DNA from: Candidatus Zixiibacteriota bacterium
GTDB taxonomy: Bacteria; Zixibacteria; MSB-5A5; WJJR01; JAJRUJ01
Length of the DNA: 64,000 nt
Direction: 5' to 3'
Assembly (NCBI GenBank): GCA_024277855.1
Contig: JAJRUJ010000075.1
Span: 30,401 to 94,400 of the forward strand
Shown here piece after piece: positions 37,354-47,908 of this stretch. The notes beneath the pieces were generated by a model. That model searched no databases and was not told the origin of the DNA. It worked only from the letters and a program-made list of their open reading frames with translations. The translations under genes were made by a program, and so were the position numbers. How positions within the stretch are numbered: position 1 is the first letter of the stretch; every line of letters starts with the position of its first letter.

Positions 37354-39149
37354 TAGATCGTCTCCTCCGGGAGACCATCCGGTCGGTCGGAGTTGTTGGC
37401 GCGAGAATGAAGCGCCTGCTCAGCCGCGGCGCGCAGCGCCGGGCTTCCCTTTCTGCGCAACCGCTCCAGTACCTCTGTTATTGAACCGGAGGGAATATCT
37501 CCCAGGGCATACACGGCATTAATCTGCAATTGCTCCCAGCGGGAACGTCGGAAAATCTTCTTTTTATTGATAATCCGCATCAAGTGTGTCAGCGAGCGAA
37601 TTCCGCCCGCGCGGGCGTATGCGGCCAACAGCTCTCTTTGCAGCCGGGGCTCGAGAAGGGTCAACCGCGAATCCTGTATTCGTTCCTCCAGTACGGTATA
37701 CACCTCGGGAGTCGGCAGCGGGGCGACCGCCTTGAGGGCCTGAATTTGTAAACCCGGGTCGGGGTCATCGATGAAATCCATCAAGACCGCGTCCGCCTCC
37801 GGACACTTTAACCTGCCCAATGAGCGCAGCGCTTCCAGCCGCACACGAGCGTCGTTGTGTTTTGCGGCCTTCTTTAAAAAAGTGACCGCTCGCGGGCGAT
37901 TGATCCGGCCCAAAACTAATGCCACGTTGCGCACGACATACCAGCGCTTGTCGTACACATAATTGCCGACCAGGTCGACGGCTTCATCGCCCCGACCGCC
38001 CAGCAGACCGTAGACCATCTTGCGAGCGGCATGATGATGCAGTTCGCCGAGCATGGCGGTGACATTACCCAGAGCGGTGCGATCGAGATATTCAAGATAA
38101 GAGCGAAACGGCGCCAGGTCCGTTTGCGGATTTTCATTCAGAAATGTTGCCATCCGGGAGAGATATCGGCGATTACCGGCCTGCAAGATACCCTTGTTTG
38201 CCGCCTCGGCGAGATTCGGGTTTTTGTCGCCCTGCCGGGTCCAGGTAAAGAGTTTTTTCAAAATTTCCGGTGCGACAGCCCATTTGTCCTCATCGATCAT
38301 CAGGTCAAACTGATAGCCCATAACCTGGATGATTTCCGAAACCCTCTGCTGCGAGGTCTCCCCCTGCATGATCTCCTCGAGGATCTTGAGGGCCTCGGTT
38401 TGGCCGTCACACTCGGCGTCACGAGTAGTCAGTTCGACCAACTCCTGCGCATCCTGTTTATCCAGGGCGACTTCCCCGTCGAAAATTTCGCTTATCTGCC
38501 GATACCGTTCTTGTTGCACTCCTTTGTATCCGTGCGGATTGTTTTCCTGGTTGTCTTCGGTCGACTCCTCCTCCTGCTCGTCGATCTCCACGGTGGAAAA
38601 AAATAGATGGTTGGTCCGGCTATAATCGGCCAAACCCGGCGCGCGAGTCAGTTCGCCATCGGCAACCCGATCAATCACCCGGTAGTAGACCGACCGAATA
38701 CTCAATTCCCAGAGTGCATTGGAAATATCCAATGATTCGCCGGTACGTGCGAGCATCTTGACGAATACATCGAGGAATTCATTGGACTCAGCAGCGGTCA
38801 ACGTCGGGAGGAATCCGATTTCGCGAACCCCGTCACGGAAGAGGACATAAGCCGGGTTCGTATCGGAGGGTTCGTCTTCCCAGACAATCTGTCCTTCAAA
38901 ATAAAATCCGCGTTCACTGGTTACCAACAACAAAGGAGAGTGTATTTTTAACAATTCCCGGGCCGCGCGAAAAAATTCACCGCGAAACTGGTCGGGCAGC
39001 GGGTTTGATGGCGGGTAGAGCAGAAGGGTGTGGATTGTCTTGATGAACAACTTGATAAATTCACGGACCGACTGCACGAGCGGATCATCGGGGGTGACCA
39101 CCAGACTCCCCGATTCATTCAACTCTGCATATTCAGTATGCTCTACCAT
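37353..39149 (-). CDS. HEAT-repeat protein translationally coupled to the HD-GYP gene
   Basis: Repeats DKRWYVVRNVALVLGRINRPRAVTFLKKAAKHNDARVRLEALRSLGRLKCPEADAVLMDFIDDPDPGLQIQALKAV; TAATG overlap with the downstream start. Confidence 0.85.
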   Translation of the reverse strand: MVEHTEYAELNESGSLVVTPDDPLVQSVREFIKLFIKTIHTLLLYPPSNPLPDQFRGEFFRAARELLKIHSPLLLVTSERGFYFEGQIVWEDEPSDTNPAYVLFRDGVREIGFLPTLTAAESNEFLDVFVKMLARTGESLDISNALWELSIRSVYYRVIDRVADGELTRAPGLADYSRTNHLFFSTVEIDEQEEESTEDNQENNPHGYKGVQQERYRQISEIFDGEVALDKQDAQELVELTTRDAECDGQTEALKILEEIMQGETSQQRVSEIIQVMGYQFDLMIDEDKWAVAPEILKKLFTWTRQGDKNPNLAEAANKGILQAGNRRYLSRMATFLNENPQTDLAPFRSYLEYLDRTALGNVTAMLGELHHHAARKMVYGLLGGRGDEAVDLVGNYVYDKRWYVVRNVALVLGRINRPRAVTFLKKAAKHNDARVRLEALRSLGRLKCPEADAVLMDFIDDPDPGLQIQALKAVAPLPTPEVYTVLEERIQDSRLTLLEPRLQRELLAAYARAGGIRSLTHLMRIINKKKIFRRSRWEQLQINAVYALGDIPSGSITEVLERLRRKGSPALRAAAEQALHSRANNSDRPDGLPEETI

Positions 39150-39250
39150 GGGCCGAATTCCTCAAAGCTTATCATTATAGTATTATATCGGTAACTAATT
39201 GGAGTGGGTTAACTTCCCGATCAGGCTGAGCCGGGGAGTTGGCGTCGGAC

Positions 39251-39281
39251 AAAAAAATCCCCGCTCGATCTCGAGCGGGGA
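39251..39281 (-). terminator. Intrinsic terminator-like hairpin (minus strand)
   Basis: AAAAAAATCCCCGCTCGATCTCGAGCGGGGA on the plus strand; just downstream of the minus-strand M28 gene. Confidence 0.8.
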
Positions 39282-39353
39282 GTCGATCATTTATGGGCGA
39301 TCAAGGCATCGGTGATCGTCATATCTCTATGAGATCACGATAATTATCCGTAA

Positions 39354-42185
39354 TTACTCTCCACACGGGTCGCACGGTCCCGGAGCAGGGTAACGATAAA
39401 CAAAGTTGACCATTTTCACAACGTCACTCAGGGCTACGATACCGTCACAATCGAAATCGCCGCGATTGACCACCGGACAGGTCGGATCACTTTGCGGAGC
39501 CGGGCCGGTTTGTCGCAGCACATAATTAACCAGATAGACTACATCGACTGCGTCGATTTGCCCGTTTTCCACACAATCCCCGATTGTGCCGCAATCGCAC
39601 ACCCCGATCCCGAACCATTCGGCAACTGCCTCGACTACGGCGTGGGCATCGGCGTCCTTCAGATAGTAAAAGGGGGTACTGAGAAAGACAAATTTATGGC
39701 CGCCGTTGTCGCGGCGCACCCCGATGATCTCACCGGTATGAGCGCCGGATTCACTGTCGAATCGGGAAATAATCTCGCCGGTTCCATCGGTACCCAGGGT
39801 GCCGATCCAGCCCATTTTCCCTTCCCAAACTGCGAATACTTTGTCCGGGTCAAGCGCCGCGCCGGGGAAGGCGCCTTCGCCAATCATCCCTTGGTAATCC
39901 ACGTCGAAGACTTCATCGACCCGGTTAATCCCGGCCAGGTCATAGAGCAGGTTCCCCGGACCGAGGTCCTGATGAGAGCTGAGGCCCGCATATTCGAACG
40001 CAGTCCGCCAACCGGCCTGCATCATATTGGTGTTGTGATCCAAAAACCAGCGAAGTCGTTCTATTTCCACGTCATCCCAGGCCCGCCCGGCGTTATGGTC
40101 GCCGATCCAGAAAATGGCCTCGTATTGCCCGATGATCGATTTGCTCAGGGGAGCGACCAAGTGGTCATAAAAATAATACGATGTTTCATACCCGTCAAAC
40201 GCCGCCGCAAGGAAAGCCTGCATTTGTTCGGCGGTCGGGTTACCCGCGCCCGGCGGCGTGGTATTGATGATGAGAATCCCCTGGTCAAAGGTCGCCGCTG
40301 CCGCATTGACCGGTTCGGAATTTTCGCTCACATTGCCGTCGAGGTCCACCGCGGTGATCACATATTCATACATCACGCCGGCTTCGACATCGGTGTCGCT
40401 ATAGTCCAGTCCGGTATAATTATCCACCAACAACGAGTAGACCCCCGGTTCGGTGCCCCGATAAATCTGGTAATGGCTGAAATCCAATTCCCGGTTTGCC
40501 GCCCACGATAATGTTACCTGCCACTCCTCGGTTTCGGCGGTGACCATCCCCGGCGCGCGGGGAATCTCCCACGGGGTCCCGGTGAACTCCGGCCGCAAGA
40601 TCGATTCGTTGCCATCTTCATCAATGGCGGTCATTGTGAGGTAATATTTGGTGCCCTCGGTCAATCCGCCAATCGTCTCATTCGACGACGAACCGCCCGG
40701 CACGAATTGCGAATAGGGATAAACACCTGTGGTGAATCCCCAGTACACCTGGTAGCCGGTGATCTCCGGATCGGCCAGGGCCGGCCATTGCAGTTGTAAC
40801 GACTGTCCGTCGCCAACATCAAAAGCAACGGCGTCATCGATCGTCGACGGATATGCGCTGACCGCATAGACCAGCCCGGCGGCCATTTTGATCACTTCAG
40901 TCATATAGGGGAAATTCATCCGGGAGGTCAGATCCAACTCGGTATGCCAGCCGTCCCAGTTAAAATCACTCTCATCGATGTAGGCCGTGACAAAGCCATA
41001 CTCATGAAACGGCACATGATCAGAACCGCTGCCCGCCGGGACAACTTCCGGATACAGCCCGGTATACTGGTTGGCCAGGTCTGCCATCAGCTCCAGGTAA
41101 GGTCGCGAGGTATTATAGTACCCGCAGTTGATATTCGGGTAATCGTCCTGGGTGAATCCGATCATGTCCATGTTCAACATCAACTCCACGTCCGCACCGA
41201 TGTAAGACAGGTAGTCGGCGAAATACCAGGACCCGACCAGGCCGTTTTCCTCGGAATCGAACGGGACAAAAATGATGGTTTTCTTTGTCGGTACATCCGC
41301 GAGTACGCGCGCGATTTCCAGGATGCCGACCGTACCCGAGCCGTTATCGTCCGATCCCGGCGCATAAACCCATGGGTCGTTGCCGTCATAGACAATCGAA
41401 TCGAAATGTCCGCCGATCACGATCACCTTGTCCGGTTCGACTGTCCCTTCCTTAACACAGACAACATTGTACGCGGTGCCCGATGCGCCGTAGCGGTTAT
41501 CTCCACACCAAAAATCTAAAAGTGAGATTTCGGTGTAGCCAAAATCGGTGAACTTACTAACCAGCCAGTCGCGCGCCGCGCGGTTGGAATCGGAGAGGGT
41601 CAGGCGGGTCCGGAAATTTTCCAGCCGTGTATTGTACGAATAAATACTGTCCAGGATAACGGCGGCCACCACCGCATCCATAATCGGGTCGGAGGCGCTT
41701 AGACGCGGGGCCGGTGAAGAAACGCTCGGGGCGAACCAAGTCAGCGGTAATTCGCGTTTCTTGATTTCGACCGGGTTGAAACCCGATTGGCGATATAATC
41801 CATAATCGACCGGACCGGCGGCCTTGTACAAGGCCTGTCGTCCGACTTCACCGAGCCGTTCGAACCCGGCCACGGGGATTTTACGCGAGACGATGGTCTC
41901 AATCGAGCCCAAATAATATGGCGAGCTGAACGGGTGGTCGTCGACAATCTCAAATGGAATACCGGCATTCCGCATCGCCGAGATTTCGGTTATGGTCAAT
42001 TCCGCAAAAAACACATTTTCCAATCGAAAAAAAGGTTGAATCTTCAATGCCTTGGCCGCGAGAAAATCCTCATGATCCTGCAGATCGATCCGCGCAATTA
42101 CCGTATTATTTGCCGCAGATGCCGGTATTGATAACAGCAGACACAGGCTTAACCCGATGAAAATCCGCATTGCACTCGTTTTCAT
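39354..42185 (-). CDS. Secreted M28 family metallopeptidase with FnIII and C-terminal dockerin-like module (start MKTSAMRIF...)
   Basis: KVIVIGGHFDSIVYDGNDPWVYAPGSDDNGSGTVGILEIARVLAD, FVPFDSEENGLVGSWYFADYL, SGSDHVPFHEYGF; FnIII repeats; CDCGTIGDCVENGQIDAVDVVYLVNYV...CDPCGE. Confidence 0.9.
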   Translation of the reverse strand: MKTSAMRIFIGLSLCLLLSIPASAANNTVIARIDLQDHEDFLAAKALKIQPFFRLENVFFAELTITEISAMRNAGIPFEIVDDHPFSSPYYLGSIETIVSRKIPVAGFERLGEVGRQALYKAAGPVDYGLYRQSGFNPVEIKKRELPLTWFAPSVSSPAPRLSASDPIMDAVVAAVILDSIYSYNTRLENFRTRLTLSDSNRAARDWLVSKFTDFGYTEISLLDFWCGDNRYGASGTAYNVVCVKEGTVEPDKVIVIGGHFDSIVYDGNDPWVYAPGSDDNGSGTVGILEIARVLADVPTKKTIIFVPFDSEENGLVGSWYFADYLSYIGADVELMLNMDMIGFTQDDYPNINCGYYNTSRPYLELMADLANQYTGLYPEVVPAGSGSDHVPFHEYGFVTAYIDESDFNWDGWHTELDLTSRMNFPYMTEVIKMAAGLVYAVSAYPSTIDDAVAFDVGDGQSLQLQWPALADPEITGYQVYWGFTTGVYPYSQFVPGGSSSNETIGGLTEGTKYYLTMTAIDEDGNESILRPEFTGTPWEIPRAPGMVTAETEEWQVTLSWAANRELDFSHYQIYRGTEPGVYSLLVDNYTGLDYSDTDVEAGVMYEYVITAVDLDGNVSENSEPVNAAAATFDQGILIINTTPPGAGNPTAEQMQAFLAAAFDGYETSYYFYDHLVAPLSKSIIGQYEAIFWIGDHNAGRAWDDVEIERLRWFLDHNTNMMQAGWRTAFEYAGLSSHQDLGPGNLLYDLAGINRVDEVFDVDYQGMIGEGAFPGAALDPDKVFAVWEGKMGWIGTLGTDGTGEIISRFDSESGAHTGEIIGVRRDNGGHKFVFLSTPFYYLKDADAHAVVEAVAEWFGIGVCDCGTIGDCVENGQIDAVDVVYLVNYVLRQTGPAPQSDPTCPVVNRGDFDCDGIVALSDVVKMVNFVYRYPAPGPCDPCGE

Positions 42186-42445
42186 ACCACCCCTCCGCCA
42201 TAAATGCCGTGCCCCGGTCAGCAGGCACAATCTATTGTTGTACAGTTCATTGTATTTGTTACGTGTTTTCGGCGTCTTTGTTTCGCGCCGGCGTCGCGGG
42301 TATTTCGTGTGTAATAATTACACGCGGAACGATCCCTGTCTAAAACTCATCTGACATATTTGTTTAATATAGTCGATAGCGCTGATAATCAAAAGAACTC
42401 TTCCCCAATTTCGGTAATGATCAGGTCGAAAAAATCGCGTTACAT

Positions 42446-45292
42446 TCAATTGTCACACGGATTACACGGTCCGAGCGCCGGTGATCGATATACATAATTG
42501 ACCAATTTGACGATATCGGCGATGTTTGTCACACCATCGCAATCGAAATCACCACGATTAACCACTGGGCAGGTAAGGTCGTTTTGAGGCGGCTTCCCGG
42601 ATTGGCGCAACACGTAACCGACCAGATAGACCACATCTGCCGGGCCGATCCGGCCGTCACCGGTACAATCACCGATTCGAGTGCAATCACAAGGGATGGG
42701 CCGGCCAAACCAACCGAGTACGGAGGCGACAATATTACGCGCCCCATCATCTTTCAGATAATAAAATGGGGTGCTCAGGAAAACGAATTTGCTTTGGCCG
42801 TTCTTGCGACGAACACCGATGATCTCGTCACTGTACGCACCAGATTCACTATCGAATCGCGCGATGATTTCGCCGGTCGTATCGACTCCGAAAGTGCCGA
42901 TCCAGCCCATTTTCCCCGACCAGGCCTCGTACACTTTCGCCGGGTCCAGGGAGGCGTCGGGGAAATCGTTCTCCCCGACCAAACCGGCATAATCAATTTC
43001 GTAGACTTCGGTAAAATGGTCAATTCCCGCCAAATCATAGAGCAAATTCCCCGGGTTGAGTTGCGCATCAGGTTTCAGCCCGGCCAGTTCAAAAGCCACT
43101 CGCCAGCCGGCAATGGCCAGAGCGGTATTATACCGGCTATACCACCGCAGCGCTTCCTCGGTGGCGTCATTCCACAATCGGCCGGCGCTGTAGTCGCCAA
43201 TCCAGAAAACAACTTCGTACCGTCCAAGGAGCGACTTGCTCAATGGGTCATCCAGATAATCGTAATAGATATAGGACGTATTAAACCCCGCAAATATCGC
43301 GGCGAAGAAAGCCTCTTTCTCTGCGATTGTCGGGTTTCCCGGGTCGGGTGGAGTGGCGTCGATGATCAATATTCCTTGATCGAACGTTGCCGCTGTAGCG
43401 CCCACTGCCGCGGAATACTCACTGGTATTTCCGTCGCTGTCCACCGCCACGATGACATATTCGTAGTAAATGCCGCCTTCAACCGCGGAGTCGATATAGG
43501 CGGTCTGAAGATAATTGTCCGCCAGCAGCATAAAATTACCCGGTACGGTGCGGCGAAATATCTGGTAATGGCTGAAATCCAACTCGGTATTGGCTATCCA
43601 CCTGATTGAAATCTGCCATTTCCCGGTTTAAGCGACTACTCCGGACGGGGGGAGAGGTGTCCTGCGCGGCGTTCCGGATATCTCCGGCCGGGCAATCGAT
43701 TCGTTTCCGGCAAGGTCGACACCGATAACCGCGGCATAGTATTGCATGCCATTATCGAGACCTTCCAGAATGAATGCCGATGTGGAGTAGTCCCCAACAA
43801 AGAGGGTATCGCTGTATCTCCCGCTTACGGTGCCGTAATAAATGCGATACCCGATGATGTCCGGATCGGCTCGCGGGATCCATGATACGCGCAGCGAATG
43901 GCCGTCGCCGATATCCCCAACTTCAGAGTCGTCGATGGTTGCCGGCATCTCACTGATTCCGTAAACTGTCGCCAGGCTCATTTTGGTCACTTCAGTCAGG
44001 TAGGCAAAGTCCATTGCCGAGGTTAGGTCCTCCGCGGTATACCATCCCGGATTATATCCATATTCGGTGACGTAGGTTGCACGATAGCCGTATTCGCGGA
44101 AGGGGGTGAAGTTATTAGTCCGCTGGATGTCATTGGTAAATTCCGGATACAGCGCTGAATACCGGGTTGCCATTTCGCCCATAAAATACAGGTGTGAGGT
44201 ACTCGGAAGATCGTAACCGAAATAGACACCGTCATATGCATTGTTGGTATAACCGATCATATCCAGATCGAGCATGAATTCGAGGTCGATACCGTTATCA
44301 TACAAATATTCTGCGTAGTGCCGCGCCCCGACCGCCCGATATATCCCTGCATCGAAGGCCGCGAAGATAATAGTTTTTTTTGTTGGTGTATCTACCAGAA
44401 TCCGGGCGCACTCCAGGACGGCTGCTACGCCCGAGCCATTATCGTCGGCGCCGGGGGCGGCCAAGCCATCACCGGACCAGGTATCGAAATGGGCGCCAAT
44501 AACGACAACTTTGTCGGGTTCGACAGTCCCCTCCTTAATACAAATCACGTTGGCGCTGATGCCGTCCCCAAAATCATCATTGTAATCCGGAAATTTCTGA
44601 ATAGAGATATCCTCGTAGCCGAACTCCACAAATTTTTGCTGGATCCATTCCCGTGCTGCGAGGTTTGAATCGGTCATTGCATACCGCGTTTGAAAGGCCT
44701 CCAACCGACTAACGAAAGAAAAGAGGCTGTCCTGATTGACTTCCGCGACTAACAACTCCAATGCGTGATCCAACACAAAATGGTTCGCGCTGGTTGATGA
44801 TTGGTCACCGGCCAGCCAAGTCAGCGGTTTTTCCCGTGTAGTAGATTCCAGGGGAATGAAGCCGGATTGACGCAGGGATTTACGATCAATCGGTCGCAGA
44901 GATTTGTAGATCGCCCGGTCGCCGACTTCGGTCAATCGCTCAATATCGATTGGGGGGGCTTTGCGGGAGACAATCGACTCAATCGGCCCGACCAAATCCA
45001 GGGCATCCGATGGCGCATCGTCGATGATTCGGCAGGAGACACCGCCGTTTTGCAGGGTCTTCAACTCAGTGGTGGAAAGCAACGCGAAAAAAACGTTTTG
45101 TAATCTAAAAAATGGTCGGAGGTCCAAACCCCGGGCTAACGCAAAATCCGTTTGTCTTTGCAGGTCAATCTGCGCGACCACTCGGTTGCCGTCGGCCGAC
45201 ACCGACGACGAAAGCGTCGCCCCCAACACCATACCGATCCACACTGCACGAACAACACACTTCCACATCCCGACCTCCGGTGTTCGCGCCAC
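42446..45292 (-). pseudogene. Tandem paralogue of the M28-FnIII-dockerin peptidase, interrupted by an in-frame TAA at 43628-43630
   Basis: ORF 45292-43628 (signal + M28: VVVIGAHFDTWSGDGLAAPGADDNGSGVAAVLECARIL) and ORF 43582-42446 (FnIII + dockerin) lie in the same frame; joint PSGVVA-*-TGKWQISIRWIANTELDFSHYQI aligns with APGMVTAETEEWQVTLSWAANRELDFSHYQI of the intact paralogue. Confidence 0.85.
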
Positions 45293-45372
45293 ATTTCTTC
45301 ACCGAAACCGTTGTCCGATCGTGTTGAAAATACCCCGCCCGCCAGGTAATGTGGCCTGACGACACAACCCGG

Positions 45373-46908
45373 TTATGGCGCGCAGGGATCACAGAATTCC
45401 GGCGCAAACCCTCGGTAAAAGAAATTGATCAATTTGACGATATCAACTAGGTTGGTCACGCCGTCACAATTGACATCGCCGCGATTAGGCAGCGCACAAT
45501 CGGGATCGGTTGGCGGTATCGGGCCGCCGTGGAACATATACTGAATCAAATAGATCAGGTCACCCACCGTGGCGCCGACACCGTCACCGTTGATATCAAG
45601 CGTCCGGTCGCAGCCGCAAAGGACCATCCCACCGTCAAAAAACTCCTGGATATTTTGACTTGCCGCCTTCAACAGTGAGACGGATTCGAGCCGGTCGTTT
45701 CCTTGTGCCACAATTACCGCCAGCCAGAATTCCACGGAGTCGCCCGCGAGCATATTCAGTGGGCCGCTGGAACACATGAACCGACGGTCGGACGGGTTGC
45801 TGTCCAGCCAGCCGGTGCCCAGTATCGGATCACCCGAAACCATAAAGGTCGTCGGCATCGTCGTCGTTGGGTCGATAATCGGTACGCCGCCGCTTTTGGC
45901 GTCGAGCCCCTGCAAATACCAGTAACTCTCTTGGGGGGTGTTCGGATCAGTACCATTGATATACATCATCGAAGCGGTCATCGGAAACAGGCCCAGCGTA
46001 GCCGGGCCGCTTAACAAGTCAAATCCCACAGCCGGCGGGTTCGATCCGTAAACAGCATCATCGTTGTCGGCATTATAGCAATACACCAGACCCAGAACAC
46101 TATCGCAGCCGACAAAATCGTCGTTTGCCCCGCCCAGATCCGGGTCGGCCCAAAAGCCGACATACATGCCTGAGAAATCCAGACCACTTTTATTATATAG
46201 CTCGTAGTGCATGAATATCGTCCGACCCAGATCGCCCGGCTGATCGAAAGCAAATGTTGTCTGCCGGATTTCCACCCCAAGCCCTTCAGCCGTGGCTTGG
46301 TAATTACTATGGTGAGCATCATCGGCGTCATTGAAAGCACTCCAGAGGGTCTGGTCGCCGGTAATCAGCGGATTGCCGGTCGGATCGACCGGGGCTCCGT
46401 CCACTGCCGGCCAGTTATGGTAGTCGTCCCATTTTTCTTCCATTGACGGGTCACCGATCGGGCGGGAACCAGCGTAAAAGCCGCTGTTCAGCAACTCACG
46501 GTAAATTTTATAGACCTTAAAGGCATTGTTATCCGGCTGGTGCTGCCCCGCCGACATTGGTCCCGGGACAAACGTATTATCATACTCGGCAACGCTAATC
46601 CGCAACTCTGAATCAACTATTGCCCCCAGCCACAGGCCGGCGGCATAGAACACCGTTTGATTTGACGACCTTGGAAAGTATAGGCCGTCTGCTTTACCGA
46701 ACATCGAGCCAGCGTCATAAGCGAAAGAACCAACATTGGTCACAAACATTAACAAATCGTTCGCGTCAACCCATGCCTGGAAATCGAGCCCCGCCGGTGC
46801 GGTTGATTTCGCCAGTCCCGCCCGGTTTTGACGCGGCCCGGCGGTAAGAGCCAAAGACCCCCAAAGCAAAGTGATAATGCAGACCGAAATCCCGATGTTC
46901 CTTTTCAA
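45373..46908 (-). CDS. Secreted protein of unknown function with C-terminal dockerin-like module
   Basis: Signal peptide MKRNIGISVCIITLLWGSLALTAG; dockerin INGDGVGATVGDLIYLIQYMF...NRGDVNCDGVTNLVDIVKLINFFYRGFAPEFCDPCAP. Confidence 0.8.
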   Translation of the reverse strand: MKRNIGISVCIITLLWGSLALTAGPRQNRAGLAKSTAPAGLDFQAWVDANDLLMFVTNVGSFAYDAGSMFGKADGLYFPRSSNQTVFYAAGLWLGAIVDSELRISVAEYDNTFVPGPMSAGQHQPDNNAFKVYKIYRELLNSGFYAGSRPIGDPSMEEKWDDYHNWPAVDGAPVDPTGNPLITGDQTLWSAFNDADDAHHSNYQATAEGLGVEIRQTTFAFDQPGDLGRTIFMHYELYNKSGLDFSGMYVGFWADPDLGGANDDFVGCDSVLGLVYCYNADNDDAVYGSNPPAVGFDLLSGPATLGLFPMTASMMYINGTDPNTPQESYWYLQGLDAKSGGVPIIDPTTTMPTTFMVSGDPILGTGWLDSNPSDRRFMCSSGPLNMLAGDSVEFWLAVIVAQGNDRLESVSLLKAASQNIQEFFDGGMVLCGCDRTLDINGDGVGATVGDLIYLIQYMFHGGPIPPTDPDCALPNRGDVNCDGVTNLVDIVKLINFFYRGFAPEFCDPCAP

Positions 46909-47734
46909 TCAGCAACCTCCCCGTAGTGTCCTGAATAATCCTCCAGCGAATCGGCAATGGTCGGCAGGCCTCAGACAGACCGGTCAACCAATCGTTTTCG
47001 ACAACTCAATTGGCCCAGGTAACGTAACATACAATTCAGCGGCCCCGACTATTCCCGCCTACTCGGCGAATCCGATGGAAAAGATCGGCAGTGAAAACAC
47101 TGTGATTTTGCGCGATGACCGATTGGCCGTATTTTCTCCCCGGGTCGTCGTCGTCTGCGATTGACCGATCAATGATGGTGTTGACAGGCAGAATATTCCA
47201 TACCGCCGCCAAACCAGGTAAAATGCAAGTAACTCTTTGTTCTATAAAGCAATATAGCGATTTTTTGCGAAAAGCCAAGCGATATCCATGAATACTCAAG
47301 ACAGGACTCCCCACAGAAATTGACACCAGCCGGGCCACCGGAGTATGATCGACCGACTGCCAGATTGTGACACCATGCCGCGGCAGTTCCCAGTACCCGT
47401 CATCTGTTGGTGAAAGAGCAAGGATGATGCCGAGGCGCAGGACAATGAGTTTGGTGCAGTAACCAAATGTGATCCAATACGTTATATCTTCGCGCACTCC
47501 TGTTCTTTTTTGCAGCGCACAGGAATTGGGCTAAAGCTGCACAGGATCGCGCCGTTGACATCTCTCGCCGGAGGTCCTATCAAATTTATTTTCGGATTTA
47601 GCGGGATTTGATTTATCGGCCACGATCCGGCCGGGCGCACCGTATTAACGGTCTGTGCGACGTTTCACTTGACGAAGCGGGGCAAAGGAGTATATTGCAC
47701 AATTTGTGAATAGACAGTAATGGACAGGTGACAG

Positions 47735-47884
47735 ATGAAAAGAACATTTCAGCCTTCGAACAGAAAACGCGCCAACGAACACGGCTTTCGGAAGCGCATG
47801 TCGACGGCCAGTGGTCGTGCGGTCCTCCGGCGTCGTCGGGCCAAAGGGCGCAAGCGCCTCACCGTCAGCATTGCCTCCAAATAA
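47735..47884 (+). CDS. rpmH: 50S ribosomal protein L34 (missing from the ORF track because it is short)
   Basis: Translation [49 protein letters not shown]. Confidence 0.98.
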   Translation: MKRTFQPSNRKRANEHGFRKRMSTASGRAVLRRRRAKGRKRLTVSIASK

Positions 47885-47908
47885 TCGTGACCGTAATCTG
47901 AGCGCCGC

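Noticed and set aside
33725-43630. Possible reassignment of TAA to Glu (two in-frame TAA codons at inferred Glu positions)
   Set aside because: TAA serves as a normal stop in clearly intact genes here (for example nadA at 153-155 and rpmH at 47882-47884), so nonsense mutation or sequence error is simpler.
47036-47497. 153-aa minus-strand ORF in the gap upstream of rpmH
   Set aside because: No recognisable motif, no clear ribosome-binding site; treated as non-coding.
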